A program made the translations under genes and the position numbers. The notes beneath the pieces are model-generated. The model saw nothing but the letters and a program-made list of their open reading frames with translations. It made no database searches and had not been told where the DNA came from. From Candidatus Schekmanbacteria bacterium GWA2_38_11 (GTDB lineage: Bacteria > Schekmanbacteria > GWA2-38-11): 5,440 nt of DNA. Position 1 is the first letter of the stretch. Every line of letters starts with the position of its first letter. Below, piece by piece: positions 1-4,314 of the stretch. The DNA lies in the NCBI GenBank assembly GCA_001790645.1, contig MGDB01000026.1:8843-14282 (forward strand). Direction: 5' to 3'.

Positions 1-561
1 ACTCTCTAATTTCCTGCGGGCAAAATCGAGCCTGTCCTGCCCCCAGAAAATCTCATTCTCGATAAAAAGGGTTGGTACTCCAAAGACCCCGTCAGCATTG
101 CCTTCATCAGTGGATTTTTTAAGGCGTTCCTTCAGACCCTGGTCTCCGTATTTATCTTTGAAATCTTTCTCATCAAGCCCGATGGATTTTGCAATCTCCG
201 ATAGTACATTCAGTTCTCCTATATCTTTCCCCTCTCCCCAGTAAGCACGGTTTGCAGCTAAAATATATTCCTTACCCTTTTCCTTATCATGGGCAATGAA
301 AAAGCATTCGAGATGGGACCTGTCTTTTGGAGGTTTTTTAGGAAACGAGAGAGGGAGTTTATAGTAATTCGTTAATCTCTGGATATCTACCCGCATATTT
401 TTCATCTCATTGGGGTCAGGAGGCGAGGAGTCAGCAGGTCTATCTATGGCATAGGGTTTAAGTTCCCATTTAAAACCAAATTCCTTCTCCATATCAAATA
501 TTCTCTGATTGCCTGTATAGCAAAAGGGGCTGGTAGTGCTGAAATAATATTTAAACTTCAC
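1..561 (-). CDS. DsbA-family / HCCA-isomerase-like (kappa GST-like) protein, 3' end beyond window
   Basis: Positions 561 down to 1 translate without a stop for 187 codons; the stop lies outside the window. The start is a GTG at 559-561, chosen because AGGAGG lies five bases upstream and no other start fits. The N-terminal strand leads into SPFCYTGN (residues 11-18), the place of the DsbA CPxC or the kappa-GST/2-hydroxychromene-2-carboxylate isomerase SPxS site. The C-terminal part carries GVFGVPTLFIENEIFWGQDR, the cis-Pro loop and end signature of that family, so only about 10-20 residues should be missing. Known for the family: thioredoxin fold with an inserted helical domain, using glutathione or a thiol for isomerisation or redox work. 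The first active-site position is Ser and the fourth is Cys, so a classical CxxC oxidase is unlikely. No signal peptide is visible, which points to the cytoplasm. The exact substrate cannot be read from the sequence. Confidence 0.88.
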   Translation of the reverse strand, partial: MKFKYYFSTTSPFCYTGNQRIFDMEKEFGFKWELKPYAIDRPADSSPPDPNEMKNMRVDIQRLTNYYKLPLSFPKKPPKDRSHLECFFIAHDKEKGKEYILAANRAYWGEGKDIGELNVLSEIAKSIGLDEKDFKDKYGDQGLKERLKKSTDEGNADGVFGVPTLFIENEIFWGQDRLDFARRKLES

Positions 562-621
562 TTTTTCCTCCTGTTAATATAAATTTTTTACTGCTAATTA
601 CTGGTAAGTTAATATTTTAAG

Positions 622-651
622 AATATACAGGCAGGTCTAATAAATGGTCAA
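622..651 (-). promoter_or_regulatory. Sigma70-type promoter of the DsbA/HCCA-isomerase-like gene
   Basis: On the minus strand TTGACC (651-646) is followed after 18 bases by TATATT (627-622). Both are five-of-six matches to consensus. This lies about 60 bp upstream of the GTG start of the DsbA-like gene, so it is the likely promoter. Assigned from sequence match only. Confidence 0.55.
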
Positions 652-769
652 GGGAAAGTTGAGTGCGATAAAGATGCTGTAGATGCAATTAACTCACGTG
701 TAGCTGACTCCACATTGGCATTGAAATAATTATTTACGCCAGTAGAGTAATAAGGAAATGAAATATTTT

Positions 770-836
770 TTTAGTACTCAAGAACGTAGTTCTGAATTGT
801 TAAGTTTTAATTTAATAACGCAATAGAAGTACTAAA
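770..836. repeat. Inverted-repeat structure (possible three-way junction)
   Basis: A perfect 9-bp inverted repeat, TTTAGTACT at 770-778 and AGTACTAAA at 828-836, encloses two smaller ones. The first is AGAAC-gta-GTTCT at 781-793. The second joins ATTGTTA near 796-802 with TAAC and AAT, separated by a two-base bulge, near 816-824. Folded on either strand this gives an outer stem with two inner hairpins. No coding frame explains it. It could be a structured RNA, a small transposon-derived repeat, or chance in AT-rich DNA. Confidence 0.4.
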
Positions 837-904
837 TGTCTTAAAGTGGTGCTAATGGCAGATATGGTATTGTTTTGTGCTGCAAAGGTAATATTTTATG
901 AAAA

Positions 905-1048
905 TCAGGCTTTCTCGATATTACTTTCCCTGAAATATTCAGCAAAAGCCTCCCTCATAATTTTAGCAATTGAGACTCTCTTTTGCAGGGCTTCCTTCTG
1001 CAATTTTTCGTATTGTTCGGTGTTTATATAAGCTAAGACTTTTTTCAT
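905..1048 (-). CDS. Small ribbon-helix-helix (CopG/Arc-like) DNA-binding protein
   Basis: The gene encodes a complete 47-residue protein, read from ATG at 1046-1048 to TGA at 905-907. GGGAG lies seven bases upstream of the start. The protein begins MKKVLAYINTEQYEKLQKEA. A short N-terminal beta strand (residues 3-9) is followed by helix A (about 10-24), a VS turn (25-26) and helix B (about 27-42, SIAKIMREAFAEYF), the ribbon-helix-helix layout. Family members dimerise, insert the strand pair into the major groove, and often act as autorepressors or antitoxins. No partner toxin gene follows: the DNA downstream (562-904) has no matching minus-strand frame, so it looks like an orphan. It lies outside the tRNA repeat-bounded cassette. 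A promoter is visible upstream at 1122-1149. The fold is assigned from sequence pattern; the target is unknown. Confidence 0.72.
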   Translation of the reverse strand: MKKVLAYINTEQYEKLQKEALQKRVSIAKIMREAFAEYFRESNIEKA

Positions 1049-1121
1049 TTATAGACTCCCTGAAAATTGTTTTGTTTATTCTATTTCTGGTATTTTGTTT
1101 ATTTTTCTGACAATAAATGAT

Positions 1122-1149
1122 GTAATATACTATAATACCAAAATGTCAA
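1122..1149 (-). promoter_or_regulatory. Promoter of the ribbon-helix-helix gene
   Basis: On the minus strand a perfect TTGACA (1149-1144) is followed after 16 bases by TATTAC (1127-1122), about 75 bp upstream of the ATG at 1048. A plus-strand promoter-like pair, CTGACA (1107-1112) and TATAAT (1131-1136) with an 18-bp spacer, overlaps it face to face. Predicted from motif match only. Confidence 0.45.
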
Positions 1150-1224
1150 GGAGTATTCGTCCTGGCAGAATAAGGAGGGTGGATACAGGTGGCAAAAAGT
1201 GGAAGTCTGTATTCAGATTCACCA

Positions 1225-1247
1225 CAAAAAAACAAACTACTATTGTT
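1225..1247 (-). terminator. Weak Rho-independent terminator, likely of the original tRNA-Thr locus
   Basis: On the minus strand AACAA and TTGTT (five pairs, seven-base loop, 1247-1231) run into a tract of seven T. It lies about 15 bp beyond the tRNA 3'-end copy at 1263-1309. This is where a terminator would sit if that copy marks the original downstream flank of the tRNA. The stem is short and AT-only, so the call is tentative. Confidence 0.35.
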
Positions 1248-1262
1248 GCCTCATTTAAGATT

Positions 1263-1309
1263 TCAAAGCCGGCAGGGGGAATCGAACCCCCGACCTACTG
1301 ATTACGAAT
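1263..1309 (-). repeat. Attachment-site copy: duplicated 3' part of tRNA-Thr
   Basis: This 47-bp segment matches 4225-4271 with a single mismatch (C at 1283 against T at 4245). It spans the anticodon loop, variable region, T arm, 3' acceptor strand, discriminator base and about four bases beyond. The D arm and 5' acceptor strand are absent, so it is not a functional tRNA. Direct copies of a tRNA 3' part starting in the anticodon loop are typical of tyrosine-recombinase attachment sites. It is read as the distal attachment site of the cassette ending at the intact tRNA. Confidence 0.85.
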
Positions 1310-1397
1310 ACTTACCCCTCCTTTTAATTTGCCTATCTATTTGATTTTTCTAGTAGTGTCAAGAATATCCCGTGGATACAATTTGCCTAATTAAGCT

Positions 1398-1436
1398 CTT
1401 TTTGCAAAAAGTCCCATATAAAAGTCCCATATATGG
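1398..1436. repeat. Clustered palindromes and tandem repeat, possible integrase arm-type sites
   Basis: A perfect 14-bp palindrome CTTTTTGCAAAAAG (1398-1411) abuts two exact tandem copies of a 13-bp unit, AAAGTCCCATATA (1408-1420 and 1421-1433). The second copy runs into the palindrome CCATATATGG (1427-1436). The cluster lies about 90-125 bp inside the left attachment copy. Short direct repeats at this distance from a core site are typical of arm-type binding sites of tyrosine integrases. The role is inferred from position and pattern. Confidence 0.45.
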
Positions 1437-1482
1437 ACACTGGATTTGCTTGTGGAAAGTCGTAGTATATTGAGAAAAACTA

Positions 1483-2379
1483 CTACTCTTGGAAATAACT
1501 ATCTCGAAGTTTTAAAATTGCAGCAATATTACCAATAAGCCTTATAAAAAGGTTTTCGATATAGGCCGGGTTTCCTGCTCCTAGCTTAATACATTCATCT
1601 GAAGAACGATCCTGCTCAGACATTTCCGAGTAGATATTTCCGCAAGTTCTTAATAATGGTTCGGCTGATGGTAGGGGGGTATTGTTGCCAAATACAAATT
1701 TAATGATCGCTTCAAGTCGAGGATATTCAACTTCATAATTGTTTTTCGAAAAGCCAAAAATTAATTTTAAAAAGAATAGACTACGTGCCCCAATAAGATT
1801 CATATATAGAGAATTATTGCCACGAAACATAATAAATTGACTGATAAATGTTTTAAATTCATCTTTGATATTAGGAAAATGATTTTGTAAATAATTTTCT
1901 ATATATTTTATATGGATATTTGTTTCGTCTTTAATTTCGTATTCATGTGTAATTTTCTCATAATCAGGAAACCAGTCAGGATTACTTTTTGAGAAAACTT
2001 GTAGACTTGTTGCGCATGCACTGGACATAGTATTTATAGATGTTGTCGTATCAACATGCTGTTTAGATTGAAAGTTTCTTTGATAACTTTCCTCATATAA
2101 ATATTTGGTTGTTTCGCCAGAAACAATAGCACTCTTTAAAGGGCTTTCTAATTCTAAGTATTTTCTTTCGGACATACTTTGTATTTTTTCTCTAGGTACG
2201 GAATCATACATTTCCTCAATATATTTATAATCTCTGCTGGTATCTTCTAATAGGTCAACAATATCTGTTTCTTTTTTTATGTTTTCTCTTTTAAATTGTA
2301 TTGTTTCTTCGCGTTTTTTATTTTGCTCTTTTAACTTGTCAAGTAGATTTGAATAATTTTTTATTCTCTCATCAGCCAT
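1483..2379 (-). CDS. Uncharacterised 298-aa protein with N-terminal coiled coil
   Basis: I do not recognise the family. The frame is open from a GTG at 2388. The ATG at 2377-2379 is preferred because GAGGTG lies six bases before it and the GTG sits inside that ribosome site. Residues 4-50 are rich in Lys and Glu with heptad-like hydrophobics, suggesting a coiled coil. The middle (about 110-190) has WFPDY and FRGNNSLYMN. Two hydrophobic helix-like stretches follow, at about 192-210 (LIGARSLFFLKLIFGF) and 276-291 (NLFIRLIGNIAAILKL). They carry charged residues, so buried helices are likelier than true membrane spans. No nucleotide-binding loop, nuclease motif, helix-turn-helix or signal peptide is visible. 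The gene is clearly AT-richer, with heavy ATA, AAA and AGA use, than the integrase and DsbA-like genes, pointing to separate acquisition. It is divergent from the DUF2188 gene. A defence or membrane-linked role is possible but unsupported. Confidence 0.8.
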   Translation of the reverse strand: MADERIKNYSNLLDKLKEQNKKREETIQFKRENIKKETDIVDLLEDTSRDYKYIEEMYDSVPREKIQSMSERKYLELESPLKSAIVSGETTKYLYEESYQRNFQSKQHVDTTTSINTMSSACATSLQVFSKSNPDWFPDYEKITHEYEIKDETNIHIKYIENYLQNHFPNIKDEFKTFISQFIMFRGNNSLYMNLIGARSLFFLKLIFGFSKNNYEVEYPRLEAIIKFVFGNNTPLPSAEPLLRTCGNIYSEMSEQDRSSDECIKLGAGNPAYIENLFIRLIGNIAAILKLRDSYFQE

Positions 2380-2416
2380 AGTTATCACCTCTCTCTGAAG
2401 GCTTGTTTACTGATCA

Positions 2417-2445
2417 AGATTAGCAAAAAACATTTTAATACTCAA
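2417..2445 (-). promoter_or_regulatory. Candidate promoter of the 298-aa protein gene
   Basis: On the minus strand TTGAGT (2445-2440) and TAATCT (2422-2417) are separated by 17 bases, about 40 bp before the ATG at 2379. Each hexamer has four of six consensus bases. A competing pair, TTGTAC and TATTAA, lies slightly upstream, so the exact start site is uncertain. Confidence 0.35.
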
Positions 2446-2567
2446 GACAATTCAACTGTACAAATTATTTTTTTATCTTCTTCTTTTTTCTTTTCATATC
2501 TTATTGAATGAACAAATAATTTAAAGAGAGGAAACCCATTTCACGCTATTTATTGAGTGACATATAC

Positions 2568-2595
2568 TTGACATAGGGGTATATTTTTTTATTAT
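2568..2595 (+). promoter_or_regulatory. Promoter of the DUF2188 gene
   Basis: Perfect TTGACA at 2568-2573 and TATTAT at 2590-2595, with a 16-bp spacer, lie about 30 bp before the TTG start of the DUF2188 gene. TATATT at 2593-2598 is an alternative -10. The heptamer TGACATA occurs twice, at 2558-2564 and 2569-2575, eleven bases apart (one helical turn). The second copy overlaps the -35 box, so these could be operator half-sites. Confidence 0.6.
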
Positions 2596-2626
2596 ATTAA
2601 ATTGGTATGAAAGGAGGTGCTTCAAG

Positions 2627-2860
2627 TTGTCAAAAGATAATATTCATATAGTTCTTCATGAAGATGGCTGGGCAATTGAAAAGGAGCATAGCAATAGAGC
2701 AAGCAGGGTAGTCCCTACAAAAGAAAAAGCACTTGGGATTGGCAGAGATATGGCTAAAAAACAGCATGTCGAATTAGTAATACATAAAAAAGACGGCACC
2801 ATTCAAGATAAAGATAGCTATGGGAATGATCCTTTCCCAGCAAGGGATAAGAAGCATTAA
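2627..2860 (+). CDS. DUF2188 family protein
   Basis: The gene encodes 77 residues. The start is TTG at 2627-2629, nine bases after a strong AAGGAGG; the only nearby ATG (2607) is in another frame. The layout matches DUF2188: an N-terminal strand with Trp15 (DGWAIEKE), then RASRVVPTKEKAL before a helix (about 31-45), then ELVIHKKDGTI (49-59) and a C-terminal GNDPFPARD (66-74). Members are small soluble proteins of unknown biochemical role, common in bacteria and on mobile DNA. No membrane segment or DNA-binding motif is seen. It has its own promoter and is divergent from the 298-aa gene, sharing about 250 bp of control region, so co-regulation is possible. A hairpin lies 17 bp downstream, but its T tract is on the opposite strand. 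Confidence 0.82.
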   Translation: MSKDNIHIVLHEDGWAIEKEHSNRASRVVPTKEKALGIGRDMAKKQHVELVIHKKDGTIQDKDSYGNDPFPARDKKH

Positions 2861-2872
2861 TTTCCAGACCAT

Positions 2873-2902
2873 AAAAAAAGGAGATGTGTTTCACATCTCC
2901 TT
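2873..2902 (-). terminator. Strong Rho-independent terminator (minus direction)
   Basis: A perfect 11-bp stem (AAGGAGATGTG, 2878-2888, with CACATCTCCTT, 2892-2902) closes on a 3-base loop. Read on the minus strand it is followed by seven T (2879-2873). It sits 14 bp beyond the stop of the minus-strand gene remnant at 2917-3101 and probably belonged to that gene. Read on the plus strand, after the DUF2188 gene, the stem lacks a T tract. Confidence 0.75.
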
Positions 2903-2916
2903 ACGTTGAGCGTTCG

Positions 2917-3101
2917 TTAAGCATCCAATGTTTTAAATTTCTGGGCAGGCAGGACAACAAGTTTTCCGCCTATCCTTTCAAGCTCAAGGCTTTTTCTCAG
3001 CTTTCCTCTCTCTGGGCAACCCTGGTTATAGCATTTGCAATGCCAAATTGGTCAGACTCAGGCTCAGCGCCAAAAGCTATGAGGATATTCTCCTTTTCAA
3101 A
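2917..3101 (-). pseudogene. Frameshifted C-terminal remnant, possibly DUF932-type phage/plasmid-like protein
   Basis: On the minus strand from 3101 one frame reads FEKENILIAFGAEPESDQFG, then IANAITRVAQREE, before a TGA. A neighbouring frame resumes with LELERIGGKLVVLPAQKFKT and ends at TAA (2917-2919). Both halves look coding and are joined by a one-base shift near 2985-3000. An in-frame stop (3102-3104) precedes it with no start codon, so only a broken gene tail remains. The pattern FGIANAITRVAQ followed by LERIGGKL resembles, from memory, the C-terminus of DUF932/TIGR03299 proteins; that family assignment is weak. The terminator at 2873-2902 lies directly downstream, supporting a once-real gene. 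The plus-strand frame over this stretch is a shadow. Confidence 0.5.
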
Positions 3102-3114
3102 TTAACCATATTTC

Positions 3115-3143
3115 TTGACAGTTAGCATGCTTCTTTGTAAATT
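3115..3143 (+). promoter_or_regulatory. Promoter of the UPF0175/PIN toxin-antitoxin operon
   Basis: Perfect TTGACA (3115-3120) and TAAATT (3138-3143) are separated by 17 bp, about 55 bp before the antitoxin ATG. The spacer contains the 8-bp palindrome AGCATGCT (3124-3131), a candidate operator for autorepression as is usual in such operons. Binding by the antitoxin is inference. Confidence 0.6.
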
Positions 3144-3198
3144 CTAAACAGTAATTAAATAACCGAAAGATATTTTAAATAATAAGGGAGGAGAAAGC

Positions 3199-3480
3199 AT
3201 GAGGAGAAAAATTAAATTTGAGTGGGAAGTGCCGGAAGAGGTTTTCAAAGAAAAGCTTTGGAAAGATGAAAAAGAAGCGGTCCGTGAAATTAAAAGATCT
3301 ACCATATTGGACTTGGTAAGAAGGCATAAAATCTCTTTGCGAAGAGGCGCAGAGTTGTTAGGTATTACCTACCGTAAGTTTTTGGATTTAATGGGTGAAC
3401 ACAGAATACCAGTCTTTGATTATGAAAAAGGGTGGTTGGATAAAGAGCTAAAAAATTTCCCTGCCTTTCATGAGAAATAG
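3199..3480 (+). CDS. UPF0175 family antitoxin
   Basis: The gene encodes 93 residues. ATG at 3199 is preceded at good spacing by GGGAGGAG. After a charged N-terminus (residues 1-30), IKRSTILDLVRRHKISLRRG (31-50) leads into a helix-turn-helix-like segment (about 45-66, with GAELLGITYRKF). It then gives HRIPVFDYEKGWLDKEL (68-84), the UPF0175 C-terminal signature. Family members are small proteins encoded just upstream of PIN-domain DUF3368 toxins and are taken as their antitoxins. They are expected to bind the toxin and the operon promoter. Eleven bases separate its TAG from the toxin ATG, so the two are co-transcribed. The length is normal for the family and nothing looks broken. Confidence 0.9.
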   Translation: MRRKIKFEWEVPEEVFKEKLWKDEKEAVREIKRSTILDLVRRHKISLRRGAELLGITYRKFLDLMGEHRIPVFDYEKGWLDKELKNFPAFHEK

Positions 3481-3491
3481 AGGGTTGCTTG

Positions 3492-3995
3492 ATGATAATA
3501 GTGTGCGACAGTGGCCCTCTAATTCATCTTGCCCAAGTTAATCAATTCCATCTCCTCAAAACATTTTTTTCGCAACTGATAATTCATCAAATTGTCTATG
3601 AAGAAGTAGTCTCTGAAGGCAAAAATCGAGCCGGGGAAAAAGAGCTAAAAGAAGCTTTAGACGATGGATGGATAAAGATAGAAAAGTTTCTTGAATCGTC
3701 TCTTCTAAAAGCGACTACCAAAGAAGGACTTTCGGGGAAAGACTCTTTAGTCGTTGCACTAGCTTTAGAAAAGAAAGCAGGTTTATTTCTATCAGATGAT
3801 TTTAAGGTTAGAGATGTGGCTGCTAATAGAAGATTAAGCATAATTGGCACTATAGGGATTCTTACCAACGCCAAATTGAATGGATTAATTCCTAATCTGA
3901 AAAACCTTCTTGATAAACTTATTGAACAAGGCTTCCACGTTGACCCTCAAGGAGTAGTTTATAAAGACGCTCTGAAAAAGGTGGGAGAATTTTAA
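3492..3995 (+). CDS. PIN-domain toxin, DUF3368 family
   Basis: The gene encodes 167 residues. A TTG at 3489 extends the frame by one codon. The ATG at 3492 is preferred because AGAGGG lies seven bases upstream and the protein then begins MIIVCDSGPLIHLAQV, as in the family. PIN domains are metal-dependent ribonucleases with an acidic cluster. Visible candidates are Asp6 (CDSGPLI), Glu37/Glu38 (VYEEV), Asp84 (LSGKDSLVVALALE) and Asp102/Asp103 (LSDDFKVRDVA). The C-terminal IGTIGILTNAKLNGLI (about 118-133) is the typical DUF3368 segment. At position 84 an Asp stands where many relatives have Glu in a GxGE motif, a conservative change. With the upstream UPF0175 gene it forms a toxin-antitoxin module, expected to stabilise the cassette; its RNA target is unknown. 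Confidence 0.9.
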   Translation: MIIVCDSGPLIHLAQVNQFHLLKTFFSQLIIHQIVYEEVVSEGKNRAGEKELKEALDDGWIKIEKFLESSLLKATTKEGLSGKDSLVVALALEKKAGLFLSDDFKVRDVAANRRLSIIGTIGILTNAKLNGLIPNLKNLLDKLIEQGFHVDPQGVVYKDALKKVGEF

Positions 3996-3999
3996 TCAC

Positions 4000-4028
4000 A
4001 AGCCGACCTAAAAAAGTTGGTTTTTATT
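4000..4028 (+). terminator. Rho-independent terminator of the toxin-antitoxin operon
   Basis: Five bases after the toxin stop codon, AAGCCGAC (4000-4007) can pair with GTTGGTTT (4016-4023), including two G-T pairs, across an 8-base loop. A T-rich tail follows (4021-4029). Stem strength is moderate; the position is ideal. Confidence 0.6.
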
Positions 4029-4178
4029 TATCAGATTCTTCTCTCCAACTTCCTTTCTTGTTCTTCCATATCTCTTCCTTGATTCCTCGATAATCTTTTC
4101 TTTAAAACTCTTTTCAAACTGCACCGGAGGTAGTGTTGTGGCGCTGAAAGCTCTGGATGTGACACTGTCAATGATTAA
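4008..4178 (-). pseudogene. Unrecognised gene tail (56 codons, no start)
   Basis: On the minus strand from 4178 to TAG at 4008-4010 there is an open frame with coding-like composition. It includes SRAFSATTLPPVQFEKSF and EKIIEESRKRYGRTRKEV. An in-frame TAA lies just upstream (4179-4181) and there is no usable start codon, so it is probably the C-terminal part of a gene lost during rearrangement. It lies between the toxin-antitoxin terminator and the tRNA, next to the attachment site. I do not recognise the family. The Lys/Arg/Glu-rich helical end would suit a nucleic-acid-associated protein, but that is a guess. Confidence 0.35.
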
Positions 4179-4224
4179 TTACTCACCACCATTTTTTAGT
4201 CTTGCGGGCTAACTATTTGAAACA

Positions 4225-4300
<76 letters not shown>

Positions 4301-4314
4301 AATATTATTAAATA

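Larger units (their letters stand above)
562..904. other. Intergenic region without a convincing gene
   Basis: This 343-bp AT-rich stretch separates the DsbA-like gene from the ribbon-helix-helix gene. It holds the DsbA-like promoter near 622-651 and the inverted-repeat structure at 770-836. An open frame on the plus strand from 613 to 729 lacks a start codon and overlaps the opposite-strand promoter; it is at best a gene remnant. A 61-codon plus-strand frame from 846 runs antisense across the ribbon-helix-helix gene and is a shadow. Confidence 0.6.

Noticed and set aside
613..729. Plus-strand open frame (tail including GKVECDKDAVDAINSRVADS)
   Set aside because: It has no start codon, a stop just upstream (610-612), and overlap with the likely promoter of the DsbA-like gene. 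At most it is a tiny relic.
781..793. LexA-type operator (GAAC-gta-GTTC)
   Set aside because: The 3-base spacer differs from the 4-base spacer of the Gram-positive-type box, and no gene start is suitably placed nearby.
770..836. Integron attC site or hammerhead ribozyme
   Set aside because: GTTAAGT fits one attC core half, but no matching RYYYAAC partner is present; the conserved hammerhead core bases are missing.
1095..1301. Plus-strand 68-codon frame ending across the tRNA fragment
   Set aside because: It has no ribosome site. Its C-terminus (AGGIEPPTY) is the well-known false translation of tRNA antisense sequence, and it crosses the promoter region of the ribbon-helix-helix gene.
1462..1486. 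Terminator after the 298-aa gene (GTAGTA/TACTAC)
   Set aside because: A six-pair stem with a 13-base loop and no T tract in the direction of transcription.
2884..3105. Plus-strand 73-codon frame
   Set aside because: It begins inside the terminator hairpin and lies antisense to the coding-like remnant; composition and motifs favour the minus strand.
3596..3874. Minus-strand 92-codon frame
   Set aside because: Fully antisense within the PIN-domain toxin gene, whose family motifs are clear.
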